In this document: piece after piece, positions 1 to 8,287 of the stretch
How positions within the stretch are numbered: the first letter of the stretch is position 1
How the letters are laid out: the number at the start of each line of letters is the position of its first letter
Assembly (NCBI GenBank): GCA_964636385.1
Contig: CAZWSC010000107.1
Coordinates: 1-36,207 of the forward strand
Direction: 5' to 3'
Source of the DNA: CAZWSC01 sp964636385
GTDB lineage: Bacteria; Eisenbacteria; RBG-16-71-46; CAIMUX01
Length of the DNA stretch: 36,207 bases
Made by a program: the position numbers and the translations under genes
Notes under the pieces: model-generated
The model's input: the letters and a program-made list of their open reading frames with translations, nothing else
What the model was told of the DNA's origin: nothing
Databases searched by the model: none

Positions 1-257
1 TAGCCCGTCTGGTGAAGCAGGTCGAGCCAGTAGTCGGTCTCGTTGGCCTCCTTGAGCGCGATGCTCATCTTGCTGATGAAGTCAGCCTTGCTCTGAGCAT
101 GCTCCGCCTCACGTATCAACGCACCGATGGCTGTACCGCTTTGCAGGATCTGCCTGGACAGGACGAACTCTTTCTTCTCATCCCGCAGGTACCGGGCCAG
201 CTTCACCACCCGTATCGCGAACGCAAACGACTTATCCTTCACAACATTCGGCTTCAC
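1..257 (-). CDS. four-helix bundle protein (S23/IVP family), partial
   Basis: The minus strand reads from a GTG at 257 through about 85 codons to the window edge without a stop, so the C-terminus is missing. The translation carries the family signature: KDKSFAFAIRVVKLARYL, then VLSRQILQSGTAIGALI, then EAEHAQSKADFISKMSIALK, then ETDYWLDLL. This is the four-helix-bundle family first known from 23S rRNA intervening sequences and now seen as free-standing genes of unknown role, possibly RNA- or protein-binding. An in-frame TGA lies just upstream, so the start must be one of the GTGs at 257-260. A GAGGAG sits slightly further upstream. The 5' flank is the heptamer array at 284-444. The family assignment is firm and the function is not known. 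Confidence 0.85.
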   Translation of the reverse strand, partial: MKPNVVKDKSFAFAIRVVKLARYLRDEKKEFVLSRQILQSGTAIGALIREAEHAQSKADFISKMSIALKEANETDYWLDLLHQTG

Positions 258-283
258 CACACCCCCACTCTCAGCTCCTCACT

Positions 284-444
284 CTCCATTCTCCATTCTC
301 CATTCTCCCTTCTCCATTCTCCCTTCTCCATTCTCCATTCTCCCTTCTCCCTTCTCCATTCTCCACTCTCCCTTCTCCCTTCTCCATTCCCCATTCTCCA
401 TTCTCCATTCCCCATTCTCCATTCTCCATTCTCCATTCTCCACT
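284..444. repeat. 23-unit heptanucleotide tandem array (CTCCATT / AATGGAG)
   Basis: There are 23 consecutive 7-bp units in perfect register, with no insertions or deletions. The main unit is CTCCATT; variants are CTCCCTT, CCCCATT and CTCCACT. The plus strand is almost pure pyrimidine. The last unit overlaps the TAG stop of the acyl-CoA ligase (443-445), and the first ends 26 bp from the GTG of the four-helix-bundle gene, so the array fills that intergenic space. On the minus strand every unit contains GGAG and ATG, and all three frames are open and give the same seven-residue cycle. Short heptameric arrays resemble the STRR repeats known from cyanobacteria. Copy-number variation by strand slippage is expected but not shown. 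Confidence 0.97.
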
Positions 445-2503
445 ACTTCCTGTACAACCCCGCCACCTCAGCCGCATACCGCCGGATCACCTCGCTGCGT
501 CGCACTTTCAGCGTCGGGGTGAGAAGGCCGTTGGCGATCGTCGGGGGTTCGGGCAGAAGCGTGAAGTTGCGCACCTGCTCGTGCGGGGCGAGGGTGGCGC
601 ACTGGCTGTCCACCTCCGCGCGTACAAGGGCAAGCACGGCAGGCGTGTTCAGCGTCTTCACAAGATCCGGCCCTTCGGACAGGGCAAGCCCGAGGCGCGC
701 GCGCAGCATCTCGAGATCAGGGAAAACCAGAGCACCCAGGAACGGCCTGCGGTCCCCCACGACCACAGCCTCCGTGACAAGCGGGCTCCGCCGCAGGCGC
801 GACTCCACGACCTGCGGGGCGATCTTCTTCGCCTGCGCGTTGATGATGATGTCCTTCTTGCGGTCCCTGATGTACAGGAACCCGGCCTCGTCCAGCCGCC
901 CGACATCGCCCGTGTGCAACCAGCCGTCGACCAGCGCGCTCGCTGTGGCCTCATCGTTGCGCCAGTAGGTCCGCATGATCGAGGGGCCGCGCATCAGGAT
1001 CTCGCCGTCATCTGCGATCCTGACCTCCAGCCCGGGCAGCGGCCTTCCGACGGAGCCGCGCCGCCACGCCTTCGGCAGGTTCACGCTGGCCACAGAGGAG
1101 CTCTCGGTCAGCCCGTACCCTTCGAGCATGTTGAACCCAGCGCCGTTGAAGAAGAGCGCCTCGCGTATCCCAAGCGGTGCCCCGCCCGATATCAACCTGC
1201 GGATCCGGCCTCCCAGGACCTTGCGGATCTTCCGGTAGACGAGGGCATTCCAGATCACCCTGCCGGGAAGGGGCGGGCGCGAGCCCGGTCCGCGGCGGCC
1301 TGCCCTCAGCGCCGCGCGCTCGGCCATCCGGAAGAGGAGTTCGGCGACCTTCCCCTTCTCCCGCGCCTTCACACGCGCCTCCCGCAGGATCTTCTCGTAG
1401 AAGCGCGGCACCCCGACGACGACTGTCGGGCGCTCGGAGCGGAGGTTCGCCTCCAGCCTGTCGAGCCCCTCGCAGTAGTGGATCGAGGCGCCGGCCCAGA
1501 TCATGCTGAACTGCACCACGCGTTCCAGCACGTGGCTGAGCGGCAGGAAGGAGAGGTACAGGTCTCGCTGCGTGATCTCGAGGAGCTTCGCCGATGAGAC
1601 GGCGCTGGCGAGCAGGTTCCCGTGCGACAGCACAGCGCCCTTCACGATACCCTCGGTCCCCGATGTGTAGATGATCGTGGCCGGAGAGGAAACGCGAATC
1701 TCCCTGCGGACCGACTCCAGGCGCCAGCGTATGTCGGTGTCGATGGCCAGGGCATCCCGCCCGGCCTGCAGGGCCTTCGCCCAGGGGACCGGCCGCAGGC
1801 CCTGCTCCGCGGCGGATGCAGTCTTCGGTCCACGGTCGCCGGCTGGATCGACGATTGCATCTCCTGCCGGCACCGAGGACGGCGTGGCGGCTGGCGCGGC
1901 GGACGGCGCTGTGGCCAACCCTGCAGATGGCACACCGGCCGGCACAGCTTCGGGCGCGGCGCTGGGGACGCTCTCAGACGCTGCGTCTGACCCTCGACAA
2001 CACGCAGCGTCGGTCACCCTCCCCTCCACCAGGACGATCCCCTCCAGCCTGCCTGCTGCCGAGGGCGCGCCTGCAAGCTCCGCCAGAAGGCCGGGCCGCG
2101 AGACCACAGCGAATCGCGCGTCGCTGTCGACCAGGATCTCCTCGATCTGCGCAGAAGGAAGCGTCGGGTAGACCGGCACGGTCAGCCCGCCCGCCGCCAT
2201 GATCGCCAGATCCGCCTGCATCCACTCCATGCGGGTCTCCGACAGCAGCAGGACCCGGTCTCCCGGCACAAGGCCGAGGCCTAGCAGATAAGCCGCCATC
2301 GGCTCGACATCCGCGTACCAGTCCCGGAAGGAGAGGTGACGGCCCGAAGAGACCACCCGTACGGATGGACGATCAGGATCCCCCCCGGGCAGGTCCGGAT
2401 GGGTCTCCAGCCCGGCCCTGTGACGGCAGAGTTCCAGGATTGTGAAGGGCGCAGGGGAATCGCCCCCCGGCTGCACGCCCGCGGGGGATCGCTGAGTGTC
2501 CAA
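443..2503 (-). CDS. long-chain fatty acid--CoA ligase (AMP-forming)
   Basis: An ANL-superfamily enzyme that activates a fatty acid with ATP to an acyl-adenylate and transfers it to CoA. Numbered from the TTG at 2503 (686 aa), it has the P-loop-like TIIYTSGTEG near 276-285, GYGLTESS at 462-469, the TGD of the hinge region near 531-533, RDRKKDIIIN at 546-555 and a C-terminal subdomain lysine in NAQAKKIAP. It resembles COG1022 (FadD15/FAA1-type) ligases. The TTG is preferred because GGAGGAG lies 5 nt upstream; an ATG at 2584 lacks such a site. An Ala/Pro/Ser/Val-rich segment of about 70 residues (about 163-233) interrupts the N-terminal domain and is absent from typical relatives. The stop codon abuts the heptamer array. 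Fatty-acid chain preference cannot be read. Confidence 0.92.
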   Translation of the reverse strand: MDTQRSPAGVQPGGDSPAPFTILELCRHRAGLETHPDLPGGDPDRPSVRVVSSGRHLSFRDWYADVEPMAAYLLGLGLVPGDRVLLLSETRMEWMQADLAIMAAGGLTVPVYPTLPSAQIEEILVDSDARFAVVSRPGLLAELAGAPSAAGRLEGIVLVEGRVTDAACCRGSDAASESVPSAAPEAVPAGVPSAGLATAPSAAPAATPSSVPAGDAIVDPAGDRGPKTASAAEQGLRPVPWAKALQAGRDALAIDTDIRWRLESVRREIRVSSPATIIYTSGTEGIVKGAVLSHGNLLASAVSSAKLLEITQRDLYLSFLPLSHVLERVVQFSMIWAGASIHYCEGLDRLEANLRSERPTVVVGVPRFYEKILREARVKAREKGKVAELLFRMAERAALRAGRRGPGSRPPLPGRVIWNALVYRKIRKVLGGRIRRLISGGAPLGIREALFFNGAGFNMLEGYGLTESSSVASVNLPKAWRRGSVGRPLPGLEVRIADDGEILMRGPSIMRTYWRNDEATASALVDGWLHTGDVGRLDEAGFLYIRDRKKDIIINAQAKKIAPQVVESRLRRSPLVTEAVVVGDRRPFLGALVFPDLEMLRARLGLALSEGPDLVKTLNTPAVLALVRAEVDSQCATLAPHEQVRNFTLLPEPPTIANGLLTPTLKVRRSEVIRRYAAEVAGLYRK

Positions 2504-2508
2504 ATCAT

Positions 2509-2515
2509 CTCCTCC
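2509..2515 (-). promoter_or_regulatory. ribosome binding site deciding a TTG start
   Basis: GGAGGAG on the minus strand lies 5 nt before the TTG at 2503 and supports that codon as the ligase start over the upstream ATG codons at 2584 and 2668, which would place the 5' end against or inside the divergent glycosyltransferase leader. Confidence 0.6.
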
Positions 2516-2691
2516 GTCGAAGTCGGCCCGGGCACTGTCCCGGTTGTGGCTCAGGCCGTAATGCGGGCCTTGCTTCCATCCCATGGCGTGGGAGTATAGC
2601 CTATCCGGCCAGCCCTGTGGGGATTCGTGGAGGGAACACCCCGGGAGGCCATACACCCCCGGAAGCACGGAAGAGACCGCACGGAGACGGC

Positions 2692-3960
2692 ATGACCGAA
2701 AAGCCGGGAATCCTGCACATCATCACGGACCTGCGCCTGGGCGGAGCGCAGCGGATGCTGCTGTCCAGGATCCGTGGCTGCCCGCAGTACCGGCACGCGG
2801 TGGTCGCCTTCGCCGCGCACACCGGTACCGACGGGCCGGATCTCTCCAGCGAGATCAGCGAGGCGGGCGCACGCCTGCACATCCTGGGGGCCCGACGGCC
2901 GTTGCACGCGGCGGGGCTGTGGATCGCCGGCGGCCTGCGGCGCCGCATGGACGTGATCGTGCGCGAAGAGCAGCCGGCCCTCATCCACTCCACTCTCTTT
3001 CACGGTCACCTCCTGGGAGCAGCCACGGCATCCAGGCTCCGGATCCCGCATCTCGCATCGAAGGAGAGCGTGGACGCCTGGATGGGCCCGGTCCACAGAC
3101 GCCTCGAGGCCTGGGCGCTCGGACAGGCGGACGGGATCGCCGCAGTGTCGCAGGCGGCGGCAGATGCGGTACGCAGGCTCGGCATCCCCGACGCGCGAAT
3201 CCGCGTCCTCCACAACGGAGTCGACCTGAGCCGCATGGAGGGGACCCTGGAGAGGCCGGCAAAGGATGAAGAGCTGCATACGGAGTCTGCGACGCGTGAG
3301 AGACGACCGGGACCACCTGCAGCACACGCACGGGCTCAGGCGGCATCAGCGTGCAGCGGATCGCCCGCCAGGCGCGAGGTCATGCCTGAGCGCGGTGGGG
3401 AAGGCTCGACCCCCACCCTGATCGGTATCGGCAGGCTCTCGCCTGTGAAAGGCTGGGAGGATCTCCTCGACGCCTTCGCGATCGCGCTCAGCCGGGCGCC
3501 GGCTTTGACACTGGAGATCCACGGACACGGCCCTGTGAAAGACCGCCTCCTGCGGATGGCCGGGAGTATGGGGCTGTCCTCGTCCTTCAGTCTCCGTGAA
3601 CCGGGCCCCGGGGCGCACGAGATCTTCCAGCGATGCGCAGCACCCATCCTGGCCGTCCCGTCGCGCGAGGAAGGATTCGGGCTCGTCCTGCTCGAGGCGA
3701 TGGCCGCGGGCGTGCCGATCATCGCGACGACCGCGGGCGGGATACCGGAGGTGGTGCGTGACGGTGTCGAGGCGCAGCTTACGCCCCCCCGCGATCCGGA
3801 GGCGCTATCCGCCGCAATCCTGCGCGCCGCCGGGGATCCGGGGCTTCGCGCACGCATGGCAGAGGCGGGCCGTCACAGGGTGCGCGAGTTCGACATCGCC
3901 CCGATCCTCGCCCGTTATTGCGGGTGGGTGGATGAGCTGATCCGCGGCAGGCAGACCTGA
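2692..3960 (+). CDS. GT4-family glycosyltransferase
   Basis: A retaining GT-B glycosyltransferase of 422 aa with an N-terminal acceptor domain opening ILHIITDLRLGGAQRMLLS. The C-terminal Glycos_transf_1 domain includes IGRLSPVKGW (about 245-255) and the nucleotide-sugar-binding EEGFGLVLLEAMAAGVPI region with the E-x7-E pair (about 327-335), followed by GGIPEVV. The start ATG follows ACGGAGACGGC. An insert of about 50 residues rich in Arg, Ala, Glu and Pro (about 190-239) sits at the linker between the two Rossmann domains. It is divergent from the ligase upstream and convergent with the lipoprotein gene. Likely role: envelope or exopolysaccharide glycan assembly in the cytoplasm. Donor and acceptor sugars cannot be inferred. 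Confidence 0.9.
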   Translation: MTEKPGILHIITDLRLGGAQRMLLSRIRGCPQYRHAVVAFAAHTGTDGPDLSSEISEAGARLHILGARRPLHAAGLWIAGGLRRRMDVIVREEQPALIHSTLFHGHLLGAATASRLRIPHLASKESVDAWMGPVHRRLEAWALGQADGIAAVSQAAADAVRRLGIPDARIRVLHNGVDLSRMEGTLERPAKDEELHTESATRERRPGPPAAHARAQAASACSGSPARREVMPERGGEGSTPTLIGIGRLSPVKGWEDLLDAFAIALSRAPALTLEIHGHGPVKDRLLRMAGSMGLSSSFSLREPGPGAHEIFQRCAAPILAVPSREEGFGLVLLEAMAAGVPIIATTAGGIPEVVRDGVEAQLTPPRDPEALSAAILRAAGDPGLRARMAEAGRHRVREFDIAPILARYCGWVDELIRGRQT

Positions 3961-3970
3961 GGGGCGGCTT

Positions 3971-4009
3971 GCCTCTGTGGCCAGTCGCCCGGAAGGCGGC
4001 GGAAGAGGC
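3971..4009. terminator. hairpin between convergent genes
   Basis: A two-part stem, GCCTCT...AGAGGC enclosing GTCGCC-CGGAA-GGCGGC, lies 10 nt after the glycosyltransferase stop and before the stop of the convergent lipoprotein gene. There is no U-tract, so it is at best an atypical bidirectional terminator. The call rests on position and pairing only. Confidence 0.35.
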
Positions 4010-4056
4010 ATCTCCACCGCACGCACGTCCCCGCCTGCAGGGACTTCCGGCCCGCC

Positions 4057-5244
4057 TCAGAAAACCGGGAAGTCGGGGATCGTCTGGTAGGCCCAGCGCA
4101 GTTGTGTAAGCCGGTTCGGATGGGCTCCCTCCAGACTCGTGATCTGGATCTTGGCGTAGTTCCCCTCGGGCAGCAGTGCAGCATACACACGGCCGACGAC
4201 TACCGGCACCTGCTCCTCCCACCCATCGTCCGTAGTGGTGTTGATGTTCCAGTCCTCTCCCAGCGACTTGAACCTGACGACCCGTCCGGACCAGACCTCG
4301 TTACGGTTGGCAAGAAGCGATACACTCTTCATCCAGACTGGACCTGGGCCATCCATCGGGTCCGAGGTCCCGAAGTACAGATCGCGGTCGGACAGTCCGG
4401 ATGCGTCGTGCACATCGAGCGGGCGAACCGCCCCGGCAGACATGTCAATGGCGAGGGGGCCTCCCGGATGCGCAAGCTCCGTTGTGAAGGCAGGCCACTC
4501 GGGCCGGGGCGAGAGCACGACCTCAGGCCCGGGACCGCTCCGTTCCTCGGTCTCCCATCTCCCTTCCGTCTCCATCCACCTTCCCCAGCCGCGCAGGGAG
4601 CCCGCGGAGAAGTAGTACAGGGTTCCCCGGGCCAGTCCCCCGCGCCGGAACCACCGGTTACCGGTCTCCACCAGGGCCACACGATAGCGGTGGTGCTCCC
4701 CCTCCGGGATGGAGTGGATGGGGGACGGGCTCATGTAGATCTCGTACCCCCGCCAGTGGTCGACATTCTCATCCGGGCTTCTGTCCCACAGCAGGTCGGC
4801 TATGGAGGGACCCAGCACGAAGTCCATGCCGGTTGGCGGGGCCAGATCCGAGGTCACCACGACCATGCTGTCGCCCACTGTGAACTCCCTGTCGGTGACA
4901 GAGAGGTAAAGGGTCGAAAGCCCGGGTTCCTCCGGGCTGAGCCATGTGACAGTGCGCTGACCGAAACCGGCGGGGAAGCTCCCGCGATTCGCGGTCCAGA
5001 TATGACCAAGCCTGTCCCCGTCCGGATCGTAGGTTACGGCGATGGCATCTACCCTGTGGTTGCGAAGAACACGGTCGGGGCTGTGGTAAAGGCGGATAAT
5101 CTGCGGCGGGCGATTCGGGGGCGTTGGAATGGTCCCGGGTGGGTTGCTGTCAGATCCGCACGACACTGGAAGCAGCCCAAACAGGAGAAGCAGGACAGAT
5201 ACCGGAGAACGACAGCCTATGGCGGCCCGGGTGCGTTCCAGCAT
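4057..5244 (-). CDS. secreted lipoprotein with PKD/Fn3-like domains, function unknown
   Basis: 395 aa from the ATG at 5244, which is preferred over one four codons upstream because GGAG lies 6 nt before it. The N-terminus has a basic stretch, the hydrophobic run VSVLLLLFGLLPVS and Cys29 in a lipobox-like context, followed by an Asn/Pro/Thr-rich tether, so export and lipidation are likely. A PKD/cadherin-like beta domain follows (about 50-125, including AIAVTYDPDGDRL), then an Fn3-like segment with LLWDRSPDENVDHWRGYEIYMS-type strands (about 140-210). The C-terminal half (AIDMSAGAVRPLDVHDASG, then WNINTTTDDGWEEQ) resembles no enzyme I know. It may be a surface-exposed binding protein. It is the last gene of the minus-strand block that starts near 10979. 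Confidence 0.8.
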   Translation of the reverse strand: MLERTRAAIGCRSPVSVLLLLFGLLPVSCGSDSNPPGTIPTPPNRPPQIIRLYHSPDRVLRNHRVDAIAVTYDPDGDRLGHIWTANRGSFPAGFGQRTVTWLSPEEPGLSTLYLSVTDREFTVGDSMVVVTSDLAPPTGMDFVLGPSIADLLWDRSPDENVDHWRGYEIYMSPSPIHSIPEGEHHRYRVALVETGNRWFRRGGLARGTLYYFSAGSLRGWGRWMETEGRWETEERSGPGPEVVLSPRPEWPAFTTELAHPGGPLAIDMSAGAVRPLDVHDASGLSDRDLYFGTSDPMDGPGPVWMKSVSLLANRNEVWSGRVVRFKSLGEDWNINTTTDDGWEEQVPVVVGRVYAALLPEGNYAKIQITSLEGAHPNRLTQLRWAYQTIPDFPVF

Positions 5245-5325
5245 GGTCGACTCCATTCATCGGTCGCGCGAGTCCCGTAATCGGCGCTCCTCCCGTGTGG
5301 GATGTTACAGCAGGAGACCGCGGGG

Positions 5326-6111
5326 TCAAAGCCCGGGCGAACCCGGACCCCGCTCACGCGAAAGGGCCGACAGACGGAGGATCTCCTCCTTCAGCATCTT
5401 CGGAGACGTCGCCTCGCCGTCCGGCACCTCCTCAGGACGCGAAGGTCCGATCCCGGCAATCGAGACTCGCTTCTGGCTCTCGAAGTACAGCCTTCGCCTG
5501 CACTCCGGCGGGTTGTGCCCCTTCTCCCCGACGGGCACATGGAACCATATCGTCCAGAGCCCCGCCTTCGCCGCAGGGGCGACGTCATTATCCACCCGGT
5601 CACCCACCATCACCGCCTCTTCCGGGCGGCATCCGGCTTCACGAAGGGCCCACTCGAAGATCTCCGGATCCGGCTTCTTCAGCCCGATCAGTTCGCTCAG
5701 CGCAAGCACGCGGAAGCAGCGGCGGAGGCCGGTCACCTCGAGCCCGATCACGACTTCCCTGAGCTGATTGGCGATGATCCCCAGGGAGAAGCTGCCACAG
5801 AGATCCTCCAGGGTGTCCTTCATGCCGGGGATCACGTTGTGGAAGGCCATGTAGTCCTCGCGGATCCTGCCGGCGCAGCGGTGCATGAGGGTGTGTATGC
5901 CGTCGTAGCCGAGATAGCGTTCGCCCAGCCTGTACCAGTGGCCCGGCCCGGCCTCCCTTATGGACGCCTCCCGCTCCTCGATAAGCTCCTCGAAGGAGAG
6001 ATCCCGCCCGGTCGCGATGATCGCCTCGTGCAGCTCCTCGTAGATGAAGGCCATGACCGGATCGTCGTTCATGACCACGTTGCCGATGTCGAAGAAGACC
6101 CACCGGATCAC
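5326..6111 (-). CDS. HAD-superfamily hydrolase (phosphatase-like)
   Basis: 261 aa from a GTG at 6111 that has GGAG 7 nt upstream; starting here puts HAD motif I (VFFDIGNVV, nucleophile Asp) at residue 7 as in relatives. Motif III is the Lys of LIGLKKPDPEIFEWAL, and motif IV is VMVGDRVDNDVAPAAKAG with its acidic residues. The second acidic residue of motif I is replaced (DIGNV rather than DxD), as in a known HAD subgroup; some members still act as phosphatases. The alpha-helical cap between motifs I and II fits subclass I. Expected activity is Mg2+-dependent hydrolysis of a small phosphorylated metabolite. The substrate is unknown. Confidence 0.88.
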   Translation of the reverse strand: MIRWVFFDIGNVVMNDDPVMAFIYEELHEAIIATGRDLSFEELIEEREASIREAGPGHWYRLGERYLGYDGIHTLMHRCAGRIREDYMAFHNVIPGMKDTLEDLCGSFSLGIIANQLREVVIGLEVTGLRRCFRVLALSELIGLKKPDPEIFEWALREAGCRPEEAVMVGDRVDNDVAPAAKAGLWTIWFHVPVGEKGHNPPECRRRLYFESQKRVSIAGIGPSRPEEVPDGEATSPKMLKEEILRLSALSRERGPGSPGL

Positions 6112-6217
6112 GAGTGTTCTCCAGTCACGGCGGCGCGCTGTCTCCGTGAGCGCAGCAACACGCAACACGCCGGCCGGTGAGGCCGGGCCGTCGGAACCCG
6201 GGATGACTCCGACAGCC

Positions 6218-8146
6218 TCACCGGACGATCAGGGTCTGACCGGGATGGATCCGCGAGTCACGACCCAGGCCGTTCCGCCGCGAGAGCTCGCTGACCGGAA
6301 CCCCGTAGCGCCTGGAGATCGACCACAGGGTGTCGCCTCGTTGAACAACATGATGCCTGCCCCCGGAAGTCGCACCGGACGACGCGAGGTCGTTTGACGG
6401 GCCGAGGCGGATGCGCTGCCCGGGGCGAATAAGGCTGGAGCTTCCGAGCCTGTTCCATCGCCGGAGGTCGGGTACGGAGACACCGTGACGCTGTGCAATC
6501 CGGGAGAGGGTGTCGCCCCTGCGCACCAGGTGAACCAACGGCGTGCCGGCTGCCCGCACCTCCGCAGGCTCCGGGGGTGAGTTGAGCATCCGTTCGCGGG
6601 CCTCCTCCACGAGATGCGCGGTGCTGGGACCGCGACCGAGGTCCTCGTCCGTCACACGGGGCGGCTCCCGCAAGAGGGAGGCAAGATCGGTCGGCGCGCG
6701 GCTGGCGGCAGGATCCGATGTCGGCGGGGCAGGAGTGGCGGATCCCGGGATCTGCAGGACCTGGCCCACCTGTATCCTGGACGGATCGGCAATCCGGTTC
6801 GCCTCCTGCAGGCTCCGCAGGGGAACCCTGTACGTGCGCGCAATTCCTGCCAGGGTCTGGCCCCGCCGGACTGTGTGGCGCGTCGGCCCATCCGATCCCA
6901 GCAGGGCGAGTGGACGGCCCGATGCGGGTATGCGCAACTCCTGCCCAATCCGTATGAGCGTCCTGCGCCCCATCCCGTTCGCATCCTGGATGGCGCTGAC
7001 GGTGCTCCCGTAACGCCTGGCGAGAAGGCCAAGGCTCTCCCCCGAGCGGACCTTGTGGTGATGGAAGACCAGGCGCTCCTCCTTCGGGATGAGCGGGAAG
7101 GTCTCGGCGAAGAGCGCGCCTGTCCCGGACGGAACGAATACCTTGTACTTCTCCGCACCGGGAGGGGTCTGTCCCCGAAGGAGGGCAGGGTTCAGATCCC
7201 CGATCTCCGACACAGGCCGCCCCACACACCTGGCGATAACGCGGAGATCGGTCGGGGAATCGACCCACACGGTGTCGTATTCGAGCGGGGGATCCGCCTC
7301 CTCCGTGAAGCCATAGGCCGCAGGCGACTTCGCCAGGATCGTTGCCGCGAGTATCGCAGGGACGAAGTTGCGGGTCTCGTTCACCAGGTGGCGCCTGGCG
7401 GCGATCGTCCAGAAGTCGCGGCTGCCCGAGTTGCGAATCGCGCGGTCGACCCTTCCCGCACCCGCGTTGTAGGCGGCGAGAGCCAGGTACCAGTCGTCAT
7501 AACGCTCGTGAAGGTCGCGCAGGTGCCGGGCGCACGCCCGGGTGGAGCGGACGGGATCCAGCCTCTCATCGACGTGCCGGTCGCAGCGGAGATCGTACAT
7601 GCGGCCGGTCCCGGCCATGAACTGCCACAGCCCGACGGCCTGGGCTCGCGATCGGGCGTCCGGGCGGAAGGCGCTCTCTATGTGGGCAAGGAACGCCAGA
7701 TCCTGAGGCACCCCCTCCTCCGCGAACACCCTGCGTGCAAGAGGGAGGAACCGGCCGGAGCGGACGAGGGATCGGTTGAACCCCACCCTGCCCTTTCCCG
7801 TGAAGTAGTCCACCCAGGTGAGAACCCTGCGGTTGATCACCACGGGATAGTCGAACAGCTCCTCCGGGGATGGAATGCGGGCCTCTGTGGCCGCGGCAAG
7901 CGAGTCGGAGAGATCGGGGATGTCGTCTATCTGCAGACGGGCTGCTTCCGCCGCCTCGCACACTTCTGATCCCGCAGGCCTGAGGAGGGGATCGGATCCG
8001 CCCGGTCGCGGAGAATCCTCAGCTGCAGACCCCACCTGAGGGGTTGCAGGTCTGCCGTCAGTGTGGGGTGCCGTTCCCAGATGTGATGCGCAACCGGCGG
8101 TAAACGTGAGCAGAAGTATCCAGAGCAGGTATTGGGATTTGTTCAT
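6218..8146 (-). CDS. mltD: membrane-bound lytic murein transglycosylase, MltD-like, with LysM repeats
   Basis: 642 aa lipoprotein. MNKSQYLLWILLLTFTAGC is a signal peptide with a lipobox ending at Cys19. An SLT/lysozyme-like domain follows (about 130-290), with the catalytic Glu157 in LAFLAHIESAFRP, then AVGLWQFMAGTGRMYDL and AAYNAGAGRVDRAI. After a divergent module at about 290-340 (YDTVWVDSPTDLRVIA), four LysM peptidoglycan-binding repeats lie at about 364-407, 424-467, 538-581 and 599-642, each beginning H-x-V-x-x-G. It cleaves the MurNAc-GlcNAc bond to give 1,6-anhydro-MurNAc at the periplasmic face. The start was chosen at the signal peptide. E. coli MltD usually has two LysM repeats, so this one has an extended binding tail. 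Confidence 0.93.
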   Translation of the reverse strand: MNKSQYLLWILLLTFTAGCASHLGTAPHTDGRPATPQVGSAAEDSPRPGGSDPLLRPAGSEVCEAAEAARLQIDDIPDLSDSLAAATEARIPSPEELFDYPVVINRRVLTWVDYFTGKGRVGFNRSLVRSGRFLPLARRVFAEEGVPQDLAFLAHIESAFRPDARSRAQAVGLWQFMAGTGRMYDLRCDRHVDERLDPVRSTRACARHLRDLHERYDDWYLALAAYNAGAGRVDRAIRNSGSRDFWTIAARRHLVNETRNFVPAILAATILAKSPAAYGFTEEADPPLEYDTVWVDSPTDLRVIARCVGRPVSEIGDLNPALLRGQTPPGAEKYKVFVPSGTGALFAETFPLIPKEERLVFHHHKVRSGESLGLLARRYGSTVSAIQDANGMGRRTLIRIGQELRIPASGRPLALLGSDGPTRHTVRRGQTLAGIARTYRVPLRSLQEANRIADPSRIQVGQVLQIPGSATPAPPTSDPAASRAPTDLASLLREPPRVTDEDLGRGPSTAHLVEEARERMLNSPPEPAEVRAAGTPLVHLVRRGDTLSRIAQRHGVSVPDLRRWNRLGSSSLIRPGQRIRLGPSNDLASSGATSGGRHHVVQRGDTLWSISRRYGVPVSELSRRNGLGRDSRIHPGQTLIVR

Positions 8147-8239
8147 GGCGGGCAGGATAGCCGCATGTCCACTTCCGGGGCAAACCCAAATCCTCCAAGA
8201 TCCGGGAGAGAACCCGGGCCGCCGCTGCCGGAGCCTCAG

Positions 8240-8282
8240 TGCGGGACGAGTCCTCCGGCCGGCCCTCATGCGGGATGAGTCC
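8240..8282. repeat. pair of 14-bp direct repeats upstream of mltD
   Basis: TGCGGGACGAGTCC (8240-8253) and TGCGGGATGAGTCC (8269-8282) differ by one base and start 29 bp apart, near three helical turns. They lie in the 141-bp gap between the second glycosyltransferase stop and the mltD start, about 95-135 bp upstream of the latter. They could be paired operator half-sites; no binding protein is evident. Confidence 0.5.
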
Positions 8283-8287
8283 GCTGT

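Noticed and set aside
284..444. CRISPR array
   Set aside because: The units are contiguous 7-mers with no spacers and no cas genes are nearby.
254..477. short frames translating the heptamer array
   Set aside because: They arise because a 7-bp unit without stops is open in every frame; the Met-Glu-Asn-Gly-Glu-Trp-Arg cycle has no family and no separate start context.
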